Shown one piece after another: positions 1 to 10,232 of a DNA stretch of 64,000 nt (within the stretch, counting starts at the first letter, position 1; every line of letters begins with the position of its first letter). Both the position numbers and the translations under genes were made by a program. The notes beneath the pieces are model-generated. The model was not told the DNA's origin. It ran no database searches and saw only the letters and a list, made by a program, of their open reading frames with translations. Source of the DNA: Eonycteris spelaea (Eukaryota > Chordata > Mammalia > Chiroptera > Pteropodidae); NCBI GenBank assembly GCA_003508835.1, contig PUFA01000081.1, forward strand, positions 434,001 through 498,000. The letters run 5' to 3'.

Positions 1-2734
1 GAGTTATTAAAAAAAATAAATATAATGGCTCTGTTAACCTAGAAATTGAGTTTGCTTTACCTGGCATCCCTGAACAAATAGGAATGGCCAGGTATAGTCT
101 TAACATATAATATACAAAACATCTTTCCAAATATCCTAATGTATGAAATGTTCATATTTTTCTAGTTTTATATATTTTGTTATAGTCTGTCAATTAGTCT
201 TTGATTTAAATAGACTGGAATTATTGAATGTAAATTTCAATCAATGTATTTTAGAAGAAAATATCATTAATTATGGCCAATATTTAAATGAGGGTTTCAA
301 AATATATATAACCCTTGCTATACTAATCTTTTTCAGAGTTCTGTCTTTGTATTATACCAATATTTATAAAAGAGTTGTTAGCCAAAAGCAACCCAAATAA
401 AATATATACAATTATGAAGAATGATTTTAAATGTATTTTGAGGTTTAATAATTAAGAAAAATAGATTTGAGGTTGTATTTAGTGATAAAATCTGTACAGA
501 ATCAGGAATTGATATATGTTTTTTTCTGATCAACAGAAAACTGAGAATTAGAAATTAATTTATTAGGTTTTGTTGGTATTATAACAGAGGAAATACATGT
601 TAAATTCTGAAAAGACTAAATTATAGAATTTTAGGGGAAGGGGAGTATACAAGGGTCATTCTTTAGGTTGATGATGACTTTTAACAAAGCTGTGTAATTC
701 TGAATTTTGCCCTAAAAGAGGAAAATGGATTAAAAAGGGCCATGAAACATAAGGATATAAATGCGGGCACAGGGAGCCCAGCTAGAAAATTATTGTAATT
801 GTCCAAATGAGAGAAGATGTAGATTGTACCAAATGTGTGTGTATGTTAGAGTAGGTGTGTGTGCACTTACTTATGCATCAAGAATGAGAGGGACAGAGAG
901 AATATAAATACCTTGATAGGAAAATGAGCAAATTTCACGTGTGCCAAGTATTCAAAGCATATAGCTGCAGTTTATTTGGTAATTGAGAAGCTTCATTTTC
1001 AATTTTTTAGTGTTTACTCTTATGATACTTTGTGGGAGGGAAGAATAATGCAGAAAGGTAAAAGCAGAAATAAAAAACTAGCCTGTCATTTCTGCCACCG
1101 TGAAGTGATGACTATTAGCATTTTGGTGTATTTTCTTCCTGTTTTTGTTATTACTAGGAATATAATTTTATGTTTGGGGATTTTACTGAATATACATTTG
1201 CATGTCAAGAATTGTGAAAGGCCTGAGATTTTCCCTATTGGCATGCTAACAGGTTAGTCTGCCTTAATTTCATGGATGCAGGCCAGACGACCAGTGACTT
1301 TTGAGTTAGAGACAAAGGACTTTATTGCCGAAGGTGTGGACAACAGCATCAGAGTATTTTGTTAATTCTCTTTTCCTCAAGTGCCCGAGGCAAGGTAGAT
1401 GGGCCAGATAAAATAGCTATACATGCAATGGGTTGCATTAAAGGAGAGCAACCCTGAGCTTAGGGAACCAAAAATTTTTATGATAGACAGTAACATGCTC
1501 TTTGCTCTAGAAGGGGACACTCTTATATAGGGCAGTACGCATATCTATTTGATCCTAAGGGAGTTACTACCTCTGTCTTCCAAGGTTATTCACTGTACAA
1601 ACATCTTTGAAAAATTGTGATATAAGAAAACAGTGCCTTTGCTTATCGAGTGTGCAAAAATATGAGACTTATAGAGAGATGTCTCTCAAAAAATATAACT
1701 GTTTTCATACATTACTTTTCATCAGCATTTTACACGGTTGCATGTAGCTACAAAGAGTGAATCACAGGGATGCAGTATAATTTACCATCAACACCCAATT
1801 TTCTCAATAATGATCTTTTAGTTGTTTCTATTAAAAAATTTCACTTCGACTCTGACTTTGGGGCAGAGTGAGGTAAAATACTGTAATGACCTTGTGTGTG
1901 TTGTAGCTAAGTTGGAATAGAAAGATAGCAGTTGAGTTCTCCCTGATTTGAAGCCCACATAGTCTCTTCAGCTTGGCCTTATGAATAAATGTGCACTGGC
2001 TATTAATGGCAAGCATGTCTCTTGTCTCAAGATGTTATCCGGAAAGAGAAAGGCTCTGTGAATCTGGATGTTAATGCTGCTGTTGGTAGTCCAGCCTGTA
2101 CTGGTTTTCTTCTGGAAAGTGAAGATATTTCCTGACATTTCCATCACTCACATATCTGACTGAACCTCAGTCAAAAGCTTCTTCTGCCTGGCAATAGTGG
2201 AGTCCAGAAAAGTTCCTACAAATCCCTGCAGGGTAAAGGGGGAAAATCTGAGATCCAAATGACTGTATTGTCCAAACATCTGGGGAGGGTCTGGTCTGAT
2301 GATGCGGATTAAAGAAAGATGAACAGGATCATGACCAGGCTTTAGTTCTGGGGCTTATGTGCAAAGAAAGTACCTAGTAGTTTGGCTTTCCTGGGACTGT
2401 AGGGTCTTCTAAATTATCTAGAATATTGCTGAAGTTACACAAATGGGTGGGACAAGACTTCCCTCAGTGGAAAAGACGACTAAATGAAACACACCAGGAG
2501 AGCCATTTCCTGGTTAATACTGGTCCCAGAAAATTCCAGGTTAAAATTTACAACAGATGTTGCCAGAAAATTGGACTTTAAAATGAGAGGAGGCAATTTT
2601 AATGCTCCGTAGAGTAAGTAATTGTCAGAGATTAATTAGGAGTCAAAGCATTGTAATTTGTTTTTAAGTTACAGGAAGAATATATAGTGGTATCTTCAAA
2701 AGTTTTTAAAAAGTATATAGTGAATTTATATATT

Positions 2735-3580
2735 CCTTGAGAAAATATTTTTGACACCCTCTATATGCTCAGTGTTCTTCTAGAAGCTGGAGATTTGATG
2801 GTGCACAAGACAAATGAAGTTCCAGTTTCATGGAGTGTCAAGTCTAGAAAAATAATAAATATCTATGATCCTTTCAAATAGTGAAGAGTTCTGTGGGGGG
2901 GGGGGACAGTGTAATGTGACAGGCCAGTAGCTTGGATACAGGGTACAAGCTGGAGAGACACTGCTAGGGAGAGAAGCAGCTGGAGATGGCTTTTTGGAGG
3001 AGGATACATTTGATCTGCAACCTGAAGGATAAGGAGCTACGTGAGGCGCAGACATTTTAGTCAGAGGGAATGACAAAGGCAAAGCTTATGAGGTGAGAAC
3101 AAATGTAACATTTTCAAGGACTAGAAAAGAATTCAGAAACAACATGTGCTGGAGCCTCAAGATGTAGGAGGGAAAAATGGAGCTAGATGGCCTCAGAGTT
3201 GGTATAACGAGTTGCATACATCAGTAAAGGGTCTGGATTTGAAGTCTAATGCGTGATGCAGTGGGGTTTTTATGCAGCGAGATGGTGGAATCTAGATTTA
3301 TAATGATTTTAAAGATTACTTTGGTCTCTATACGAGGAAAACCAGGGAGTGAATTATGTGAGTAGATGCTGGTGGTTGGGAGACATTTCCTAGCAGTGGA
3401 TACATTTAGATAAGGGATGTATTTTGGAGTAAAACCTGCAGAAATTGTTGGATTCGCTCTGAGCGGAGAAGAAAGGAAAGGAATCATGGATGACTTCTGA
3501 GTTTGGGGCTTGGGCTACTGAGTGGATGGTGCTATAATTACTGAAGTAAGGAATACTAAGGATGAAATAGTTTTTGGTTG
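2735..3580 (-). repeat. L2 LINE fragment, antisense
   Basis: The text follows the familiar reverse complement of the L2 3' region: a variant of the 'ctactatgtgccaggcactgt' opening, then 'gctggagatttgatggtgcacaagacaaa', then the gain/loss phrases typical of L2 (for example an aaggataaggag stretch and a later 'gggatgtattttggagt' segment). It is highly diverged. Ends are approximate. Confidence 0.6.
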
Positions 3581-3749
3581 AATGACAAGCAAGCATCACT
3601 AATAGCATTGAAAATGGAATGGAAAGCCTTGTAAATATCTCTGCCAGCCTTCAAAATGAAATTTTGCAGGAAAAAAACTAGTATTTGGTATTGAAATTAC
3701 TGTCCAATTTTGTTGGGTTATCTTGGAATGCATAGAACCTTACTTGGCA

Positions 3750-3840
3750 AATGGATGGATGGATGGACACATGGACAGATGGAGGGACATGCAGCTGGGT
3801 GAATGGCTGGATAGATAAATGAGTGGATGGATGAAAGTGT
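3750..3840 (+). repeat. Degenerate (TGGA)n / (GGAT)n tandem repeat
   Basis: The core tggatggatggatgga is followed by imperfect units (cacatggacagatggaggga, gctggatagataaatgag, tggatggatgaa) over about 90 bases. It is an ordinary intronic microsatellite and may be length-polymorphic. Confidence 0.8.
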
Positions 3841-4128
3841 TTTAGAAGTGAATGTTCAGTTTGACTCTCTCCATTTCTTATATATATAGCTTTATCTCTA
3901 AAGCCATTGAAAGATTCCTGTCTCAGAGAATACAGTGTGTGGACCTTAGGGATTCTGACCCAAACAACTTTGTCCATTCTGAGAGTCAAGGAAGTAGTTT
4001 GTCTTAAATATTTTCCATAATTCCTTCTTATGGAGGCAGTACTCTGTGGCACATTTCTCATATAAATGCCAAACGGTTTTTTTTTCCCCCCTTTATAAAA
4101 ATCATCACAATAATCTTTATTTTACCAG

Positions 4129-4276
4129 ACAGGAAGCACTGCTTGCGGCAATCAGTGAAAAAGATGCAAACATTGCCTTGCTGGAATTGTCCGCCTCCAA
4201 AAAGAAAAAGACGCAGGAGGAAGTCATGGCCCTCAAGAGGGAAAAAGATCGACTAGTGCATCAGTTAAAGCAGCAG
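4129..4276 (+). CDS. ERC2: ERC2 exon: C-terminal coiled-coil segment (internal exon)
   Basis: This exon encodes part of the C-terminal coiled coil of the ELKS/CAST family, large rod-like scaffolds of the presynaptic active zone that bind RIM, Munc13, Bassoon/Piccolo and liprin-alpha. After one base that completes a codon from the previous exon, 49 codons read QEALLAAISEKDANIALLEL, then a lysine run SASKKKKTQEEV, and end in REKDRLVHQLKQQ. The heptad-like Leu/Ile spacing fits a coiled coil. The acceptor is tttattttaccag and the donor cagcag|gtgggg, so the exon is 148 bases and leaves in phase 0. The closely related ERC1 has nearly the same residues; the His-rich exon downstream identifies ERC2 rather than ERC1. 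The start is set by the acceptor AG at 4127-4128; using the AG two codons into the open frame would drop the conserved Q. Confidence 0.96.
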
Positions 4277-5753
4277 GTGGGGCCTCCTGCACGAAAGGTG
4301 TGTTTTGCTGGGTTCGGGTCCTTGGGTGCTTACTCTGGGTTTGGCTACTCTTCATTTTCCCATGTCCATCCTGCAGGCTCAAGCAGCTAAAAACAGGTAG
4401 GAGTGAAATGGCCCTAGTTGTCACTGGAACACCATTTTACTGCTTTTCTGTGTTTATGTGCATGTGCCTGGGCTTGTGTGATTTGCAACCAGCACTGTTT
4501 TCCTTTCTTTTCTTTTGTATTAGCATCATCTCCCCAGAAATAACTCTCTTCCTTCCAGTGGACTTTGTATGACTTCTGAGTAAATCCTAGAAACTACTAA
4601 TTAAATTCTGGCCACATTCTCTCCCATTAGATACATTATCTTCTGTCTTGTTCACTTTCTAGTCCCTGTCAATAAACTCCCCTCATCCAGTTCTTTAGAT
4701 TTCTTTCTCTCCATACTTCTAACTTTGGTTCTTCAACTATTTCCTCTAGGACCTTTCAGCCAAGGAGCATTCCCCAACCCCTGGTACTGCCAGACTATGC
4801 TTGGAGACAGACCTTCCTGGCCATCATTTAGTCAAATATTTTTTATCACCTGTTTATTCCATTGTGCTATATTTCCTCCTTGCTAGGCCTCTGTATTTCT
4901 TCTGAGGGCAAATGAAGGAGGGACAAGGTCCTAATTTGTGCAGAAAGTTCTTAGCTTTCTGGAGGGTTTTCCAGAAGTGGCTCAAATCGAAATGATTGCA
5001 CCAGAAGCATATTTCAAAGTCATCCCCGAAATCTTCAGACATTATTTCTCCTCCATATATAACTTGATGGCTTTGGGAAGAAATGGGTAGAGATATTCTC
5101 ACATATTCTAGCTTCATTATGAAACCCACTCAGCAGATTCTGTAGCTCAGTGGTCTGTGGTCTCACAAGGTGGCTGCCACATCTTAGCTGGGACCACATG
5201 TGGCTTTCAAACTCTCTAAATGACACATGGCATCATATGGAGTATGTCCACATTGATTTCAGCCCCTAGTTCTGGATCTGTGCCTGGTAGGGTTATCTGG
5301 GCTGACTATAATGTGCAAGGTGAGTGGAAAGGAAGCCCAAAGGGATAAGTACCCTCTCGTCATAACTGGGCCAACCTTTTCCCTCCTAAGGAAGGACAAG
5401 GCATTGTTTGGCCCCGAACCAGAGTCCGTTTCTCCTGGAGCTGCCTTGCTGAAAGAGAGAGACCACTGCCATGCCTGGGTGCCCTCTCCTGCAGAGAAGG
5501 AGGGTCCCAGTCACTGCCAGACAATGGGGTCATTCCACAGAGCAGCATGCTTTGCTAGCGCTGGCCCTAGGGGTCGGGGGCCGCTTTCATCTGACCTCCT
5601 TTTTTGGGGCTGTGCATCTTCTATACTGGGTTTTTCACCCATTCAGCCACAGAAAATCAAGACAAGCCTCCTTCTTTGCTTTCTCCTAATTCCTTCCCTG
5701 TGCGCCCTGCGCCCTCCCCTCCTGCACCTAACCATTGTAGCTTTCTCCCACAG

Positions 5754-5882
5754 GTTTATAGACCTAGGAAACAGCCCCTGAGCTCGAATATACCATGCAC
5801 TTGTGATGCTTGCTACAGCCCAGATATTACGGCCAAGTACCACGGGTCCAGCTACGATGCATACATGATGCAAAGGTCTCAG
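5754..5882 (+). CDS. ERC2: Candidate ERC2 cassette exon, 43 codons, phase 0 to 0
   Basis: This is a predicted exon, not one I can confirm. It follows a long pyrimidine tract with acceptor agctttctcccacag and ends at donor tctcag|gtcagt, the same donor hexamer (gtcagt) used by the certain ERC2 exon at 40483-40614. The 129 bases have no stop in the frame that continues from LKQQ, and they return to phase 0 so that TQNRM would follow unchanged. The peptide begins VYRPRKQPLSSN, contains a small cysteine cluster CTCDAC, and then a Tyr/Ser-rich part AKYHGSSYDAYMMQRSQ. It retains four CpG sites despite its intronic position. I recognise no domain. Inclusion would insert 43 residues between the coiled coil and the His-rich tail. 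It could instead be a chance open frame or an exon of a nested transcript. Confidence 0.55.
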
Positions 5883-6634
5883 GTCAGTCAGCTGCTAAGG
5901 AGACACTTGCCCCCGCCACGGAGGGTGGGGGTGCATAAGAGCTACAGCCTCTCTTGACCTTCACCATTTTTGATAGTTTCCAGGACTCAGTAGCCATAAA
6001 GTCTGGGACCATGACCGATAGCATTGTATCTTGATTTGTAATGTAATTTCATTTATTATGTGTTTGCCAAGGGTTCCAAACTTGGTGGCCACCCTACAGG
6101 ACCAGCTCTTCTGAAATGACCTGGCATGCTGCAAAGCCTAGGCTGCCAGAGGCCTTACGGTCAAGCACAGTAGATTATATTTTTCTTTCTGTCTCTTAGA
6201 TATTTTGTTCCACATATATTCCTTTACTTTGCCCAATAAGGAATTTTTTTAAGTCTGCTTTTTTTTCTTTCTCAGTATCATGAAAATGTACTCCTGGATT
6301 CCAGGAAGGATTGAGTGTAGCCCTTCAATATGCTCTTGGGAAACTGCACAAAGCCTTCATTATTCACAACAGGCTTGGTTTTGGGTATCATGGGGCACAT
6401 TTGGGAAACCCCAGCCATGTAGAATTAGGCTCCTACCTGGACTAAGGCAGGGTCTAAAGGGCTGTTGTGGAAAAAGAGCCAGCAAAGGAGGAGGATGGGC
6501 TTCTCAGTAATTTAGAATTGAAGTCCTTCCCCACACCCAACCTGCTACAGAACAGGAGAAAGCACAAGAATTTATGTATCCTTTTTGCAAGTAATGAGTC
6601 AAAGAATAATGATTAATTTGCTTTTAAAACGCAC

Positions 6635-6820
6635 CCCTGTTTAATTGAGTGTTTACACTGTGCCAGGATGTGTCCCGGTCCTCACAGCAGTCCTGTGGTG
6701 TGGGTAGCAGGATAACTTCCCTTTTCTAGGGAGCATACCTGAGACTCAGAGTGTGCAATAACCAGCCCAAGACACACAGCTTGTAAGCAATAGAGCTCGG
6801 GTTTTGGATAGCCCACCTGA
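6635..6820 (-). repeat. MIR SINE, antisense
   Basis: The order matches reverse-complement MIR: 'acactgtgccaggatgtg', 'cctcacagcagtcctgtgg', 'cttttctagggagcat..gagactcagag', 'ccaagacacacagcttgtaagcaatagagc'. It is diverged but unmistakable. Confidence 0.8.
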
Positions 6821-6999
6821 ATCCACACATGCCCCACCAGGTTCAGGAACAAATTCAGAGTGACAAGCAGAAAGTGTGTGGCCCTCTTATCTATGTAAAC
6901 ATGAAGTAGATGCCAAAATACCCATTTAAGAATGTTATCCAGCCATTCACAAAAACTGGGTTCTGCCTAGAACTCTTAGACTGAGGCTATTTGATTACA

Positions 7000-7180
7000 T
7001 CAGCAATTACTAATACTTTTCAGCTCTCGCCATGTGCCAGGTGTGGGTCTACGGGCTTTACATATATAAACTCATCAACTCCCAACACAACTGAAGGGTT
7101 GATGCTCTTATAGAAAAGGAAATAAAGGTCTAGAAAGGTTGGGTGCCTTGCTCAGACTTCACAGCTAGACAGTCATGATG
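7000..7180 (-). repeat. MIR SINE, antisense
   Basis: It shows 'catgtgccaggtgtgggtctacgggctttacatatataaactcatcaactcccaacac' followed by 'gaaaaggaaataaaggtctagaaaggttgggtgccttgctcagacttcacagctag', which is the reverse-complement MIR layout. Confidence 0.75.
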
Positions 7181-7224
7181 CTTGAAGAGAACATTGCCAC
7201 ATAACCACAAATGGATTTTGCAGA

Positions 7225-7445
7225 TGTCACCTGGAGTTGGACTGCTTAGGGTGAATCTCGCTTCTCGCACTTGTTAACTGAGTGATCATGACATGATACT
7301 CAATGTCCCTAAACTTCAGTTTTCTCATCTATGGATTGGACTAATAACCTAATTCAAAGGGTTGTTGTGAGATGTAATGTATATAAAGTGCTTTATGTAT
7401 GACTAGCACTTAAAAGATACTGTATATATGTGAGGTGCTATTGCT
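7225..7445 (+). repeat. MIR SINE, sense, ending in a CTG/CTA triplet tract
   Basis: The sense MIR order is 'cttgttaactgagtgatcatgacatgatactcaatgtccctaaacttcagttttctcatctatgg', then 'gggttgttgtgaga', then 'ataaagtgctttatgtatgactagcactt'. It runs into gctgctgctgctgct at 7443-7457, followed by degenerate ctagtgctgctagcactac units, an expansion in the MIR tail. Confidence 0.8.
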
Positions 7446-8239
7446 GCTGCTGCTGCTACTAGTGCTGCTAGCACTACTAGCACTACTAATTGATTTTTTC
7501 ACTACATCCAATCCTCAGAGACCCTCAGAGTTTGATTTTGATTTCATCATTGCTGTTTTCCACACACCTGGGCGTCACAGCTCATTGAGAACATACTGTT
7601 GAACTATGGGAGAAAGAGAAGACAGATGTTAGCACCTAAGCCTTTCTGGTCCTCCCTCCCCTAAAACCAAAGCACTTGGGGAGCAGTGAGCAGACTTGTC
7701 AGGAACTCTAGTCCCCAGCTCTCAGCCTGCACCAAACAGACCCACGGCACTTATTAAATTTGCTTGGTTTGTGTATATAGCCACATAGACATCAATAAGA
7801 AAGGACATCTCTAGGAGGGCAAGTCCCAGACTTCAGTTATCATCACTCATGACTGACTTGGGAAAGTAGAGCTGTTTTCGGCACCCAGGTCAGTGGGAAG
7901 AGAAGGACATGGGTCTGGACATTCATCTGTCTGATGTTCTTGCAAGGGTGCTGAGGCAGACTGGCTCATGAGAGATATCACCTCTTCAGACTGCCTTTTA
8001 AGCTTGTTTCATTTCATATGGAAGTTCTCTCCACCGACCCTGCCATTCCCAGTGACTGAATATGAGTAGTTCATTAAACAATCTGCATAGTGAGTACATT
8101 TTGACAAGCACATAATAGGTGCTCGATAAATATTTGTTGTGTGAATGAGTGCATGATTCCCACATGCCAGCTTTATGCCAAGTGCTTTATGTATATAATA
8201 GTTTATAAACATTATCTCACATTTTCCTTATAATCAACC

Positions 8240-8450
8240 ATCAATGTATTGCATACCTACTATGTGCCAGGCTCTCTGCCAGATGCTGGGAATTTACCTC
8301 CACAGATATTTTGCCTTCCCCAATGAGAAAAATATTATCCTTATTTTTGAGTTTATCAAACCAAGGCTCTGAGAGACCAGATGACTCAACTACCATCTTA
8401 CCATTCATACCTGGCAGTTCAGGGTTGGTCCCCAGTGCTGTAGGACTGCT
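8240..8450 (-). repeat. L2/MIR-type fragment, antisense
   Basis: It contains 'tgcatacctactatgtgccaggctctctgccagatgctgggaattt', the typical reverse-complement L2 opening. A sense-oriented 3'-end-like piece ('cacataataggtgctcgataaatatttgttgtgtgaatgag') sits just upstream at 8108-8152, so more than one old insertion is present. Confidence 0.65.
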
Positions 8451-8654
8451 GACACTTTTGCTCTTAGCTGAGCTATACACTATATCTCCATAAAGCAACA
8501 CTGTGAGCCATAGATTCACCTCCATTCTTCACAGATACCATCTGAGAAGCCAAGTATCAATGCATCAGCCTGTGCCTCCCAAGCTTCCCAGGGGCACGAG
8601 GGTAAGAAGGGATGGGTAGCTTGGTGAGACAAAGTACTATGCCGGAATTCACCT

Positions 8655-9190
8655 CAGCAGCTATTCATCGAGTGCCTTCTATGTGATAGAATGCTAGGCA
8701 TTTTTGGAATACATCCGTGACCAAAATAGATAAAGACCCCTTCTTCATTGAGTTTACTCTTTAATTGGGATAAAGGGAAGGCAATAAATTATGAGTATAA
8801 ATCAGTAAATTACATGGTAGAAAAGAAATATATAGACTGATATAAGGAAGAACAGAGGTGCCATGGACTAATGCACGGTGACACTGTAAAATAGGGTAGA
8901 CAGGATGGGCATCATTGGGAAGGAACATTTGTGCAGACTTGAAGAGGGTGAGAGAGTGAACACTATAGATATCTAGTGGAAGAATTTTCTGGCAGAGAGA
9001 ACAGCCAGTGCAAAACTCTTAAAGCAAGAGGAGCATTCTGATATGTTTTAGAATAGCAGAGAAGCCAGTGTGGCTGGAGTAGAGTGAACAAGGATGTGAA
9101 AAAGTGAGTTGTCAGAGTGGTAATGGGGTCGGGGTAGGCTGTGTAGGACTCTTGTGCAGGATCTTCTAAGAGTGGTATATTCTGGAGCAG
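8655..9190 (-). repeat. L2 LINE fragment, antisense
   Basis: The phrases 'tattcatcgagtgccttctatgtgatagaatgctaggcat', 'gaccccttcttcattgagtttactctttaattggg', 'ggaacatttgtgcagacttgaa' and 'ggcagagagaacagccagtgcaaaactctt' follow reverse-complement L2. The ends are approximate. Confidence 0.75.
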
Positions 9191-9383
9191 AAGTTATCTG
9201 CAGTTAGGAAGCAGAATACTCCAGCCACATAGCCTCAGAACAAGGACGACTCCTTTGGGTACCACTCAGAGCGCCCTGTTTAAGGCTTCCCAGCTGAGCC
9301 CACTCTCCAGACCCCTTGACTCAACCTTCCAAGGAATCTCAGTGCTTCGCTTACATTTAAAAACAAAAGCAAAAACAAACCAA

Positions 9384-9428
9384 AACACACACACATACAC
9401 ACACACACACACACACGCACACACGCAC
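9384..9428 (+). repeat. (CA)n microsatellite
   Basis: An alternating CA run, broken by single t and g substitutions, lies in an A-rich context. Confidence 0.9.
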
Positions 9429-9769
9429 TGCCATTTTAATTGGAGCCATGAAGAAGAACTAATGCCAGAATTTGTTTGTCAGGCTACTGAGATTTTCAAG
9501 TAGGAATAGAGCCCTTAGACAAAATGCCATCTCTGACTTTCTGAGAGTCTCAACAATGTATCACTGGACTCCAAAATTTTGCTCTCCTCTTGCTGTGAGA
9601 AAGCAGGCAGGTGGACAGTTGCAGCTACCACCATGCTATTGCCCTGTTCAAGGTGATGGCTGTGTATTAGAAAAGTGCAGCCAGCCTCCAGGACAGGCCG
9701 CAAGTTCTCAAACCTCAAGGGGTAGAAGCACGATCTTTTCTAAAGATAAACCTTACACTCTCATCACTT

Positions 9770-10232
9770 TCTAGCCCTCACTTCTGAAAAATCTTCCACT
9801 GCTTCCCTTGCTCGTGGGATAAAGACAAATCCAGACCAGTACGTTCTCTGCTTCGTACATGTGATTCCCTCTGCCCAGAATGCATTTCCTTCTTTTCCTG
9901 GCCTAGGTAATGCTCACTCATCCTTTCAATCTCAGTTCAATACCACTGTTTTAGGGAAGCCCTCTGGAACTTTCTCAATCAGGTCAAATCCCTAGTGTGG
10001 CACTCCTGTAGCATGTGTACAACATTTAATTGCACTGTAACAGATACAATTTCGCATTTGTTTTTGTGATTATTTGAATTCTAACTATATGCCCCTTTAT
10101 GAGCTCCATGAGGACTGAGAATGTGGTCTAATGACTTTTTCTGCTGACCATTTATCTCCAGGTTTAGTACAATTGCTACCACATATTGGGCATTCAACAG
10201 TTATTTGTTGAATATATAAATGAGTGAGTGAA
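9770..10232 (+). repeat. L2 LINE 3' region, sense
   Basis: The sense L2 order is clear: 'gattccctctgcccagaatgcatttcc', 'ctcactcatcctttcaatctcagttcaa', 'gggaagccctctggaa', 'atgagctccatgaggactgagaatgtggtctaatgac', and the end 'cattcaacagttatttgttgaatatataaatgagtgagtg'. This is the 3' UTR and tail of L2. Confidence 0.85.

Larger units (their letters stand above)
1..4128 (+). other. ERC2: ERC2 intron (3' part), upstream of the coiled-coil exon
   Basis: This is non-coding sequence ending in the acceptor ttttattttaccag just before the first recognised exon. Bases 1-2730 are AT-rich and show no gene or repeat that I can name; open frames there are short and have no recognisable protein motifs. Bases 2735-3580 look like an antisense L2 element and 3750-3840 hold a degenerate TGGA repeat; both are listed separately. 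The assignment to an intron follows from the exon at 4129, whose first base completes a codon started in an upstream exon outside the window. Confidence 0.85.

Noticed and set aside
1260..1560. LTR-like text around 'gagacaaaggactttattgcc'
   Set aside because: No matching LTR ends, primer-binding site or poly(A) structure could be seen, so no retroviral call was made.
5311..5781. 156-codon + strand open frame
   Set aside because: It is upstream of and in a different frame from the candidate exon at 5754, is rich in Pro/Leu/Ser from GC-rich text, and has no recognisable domain.
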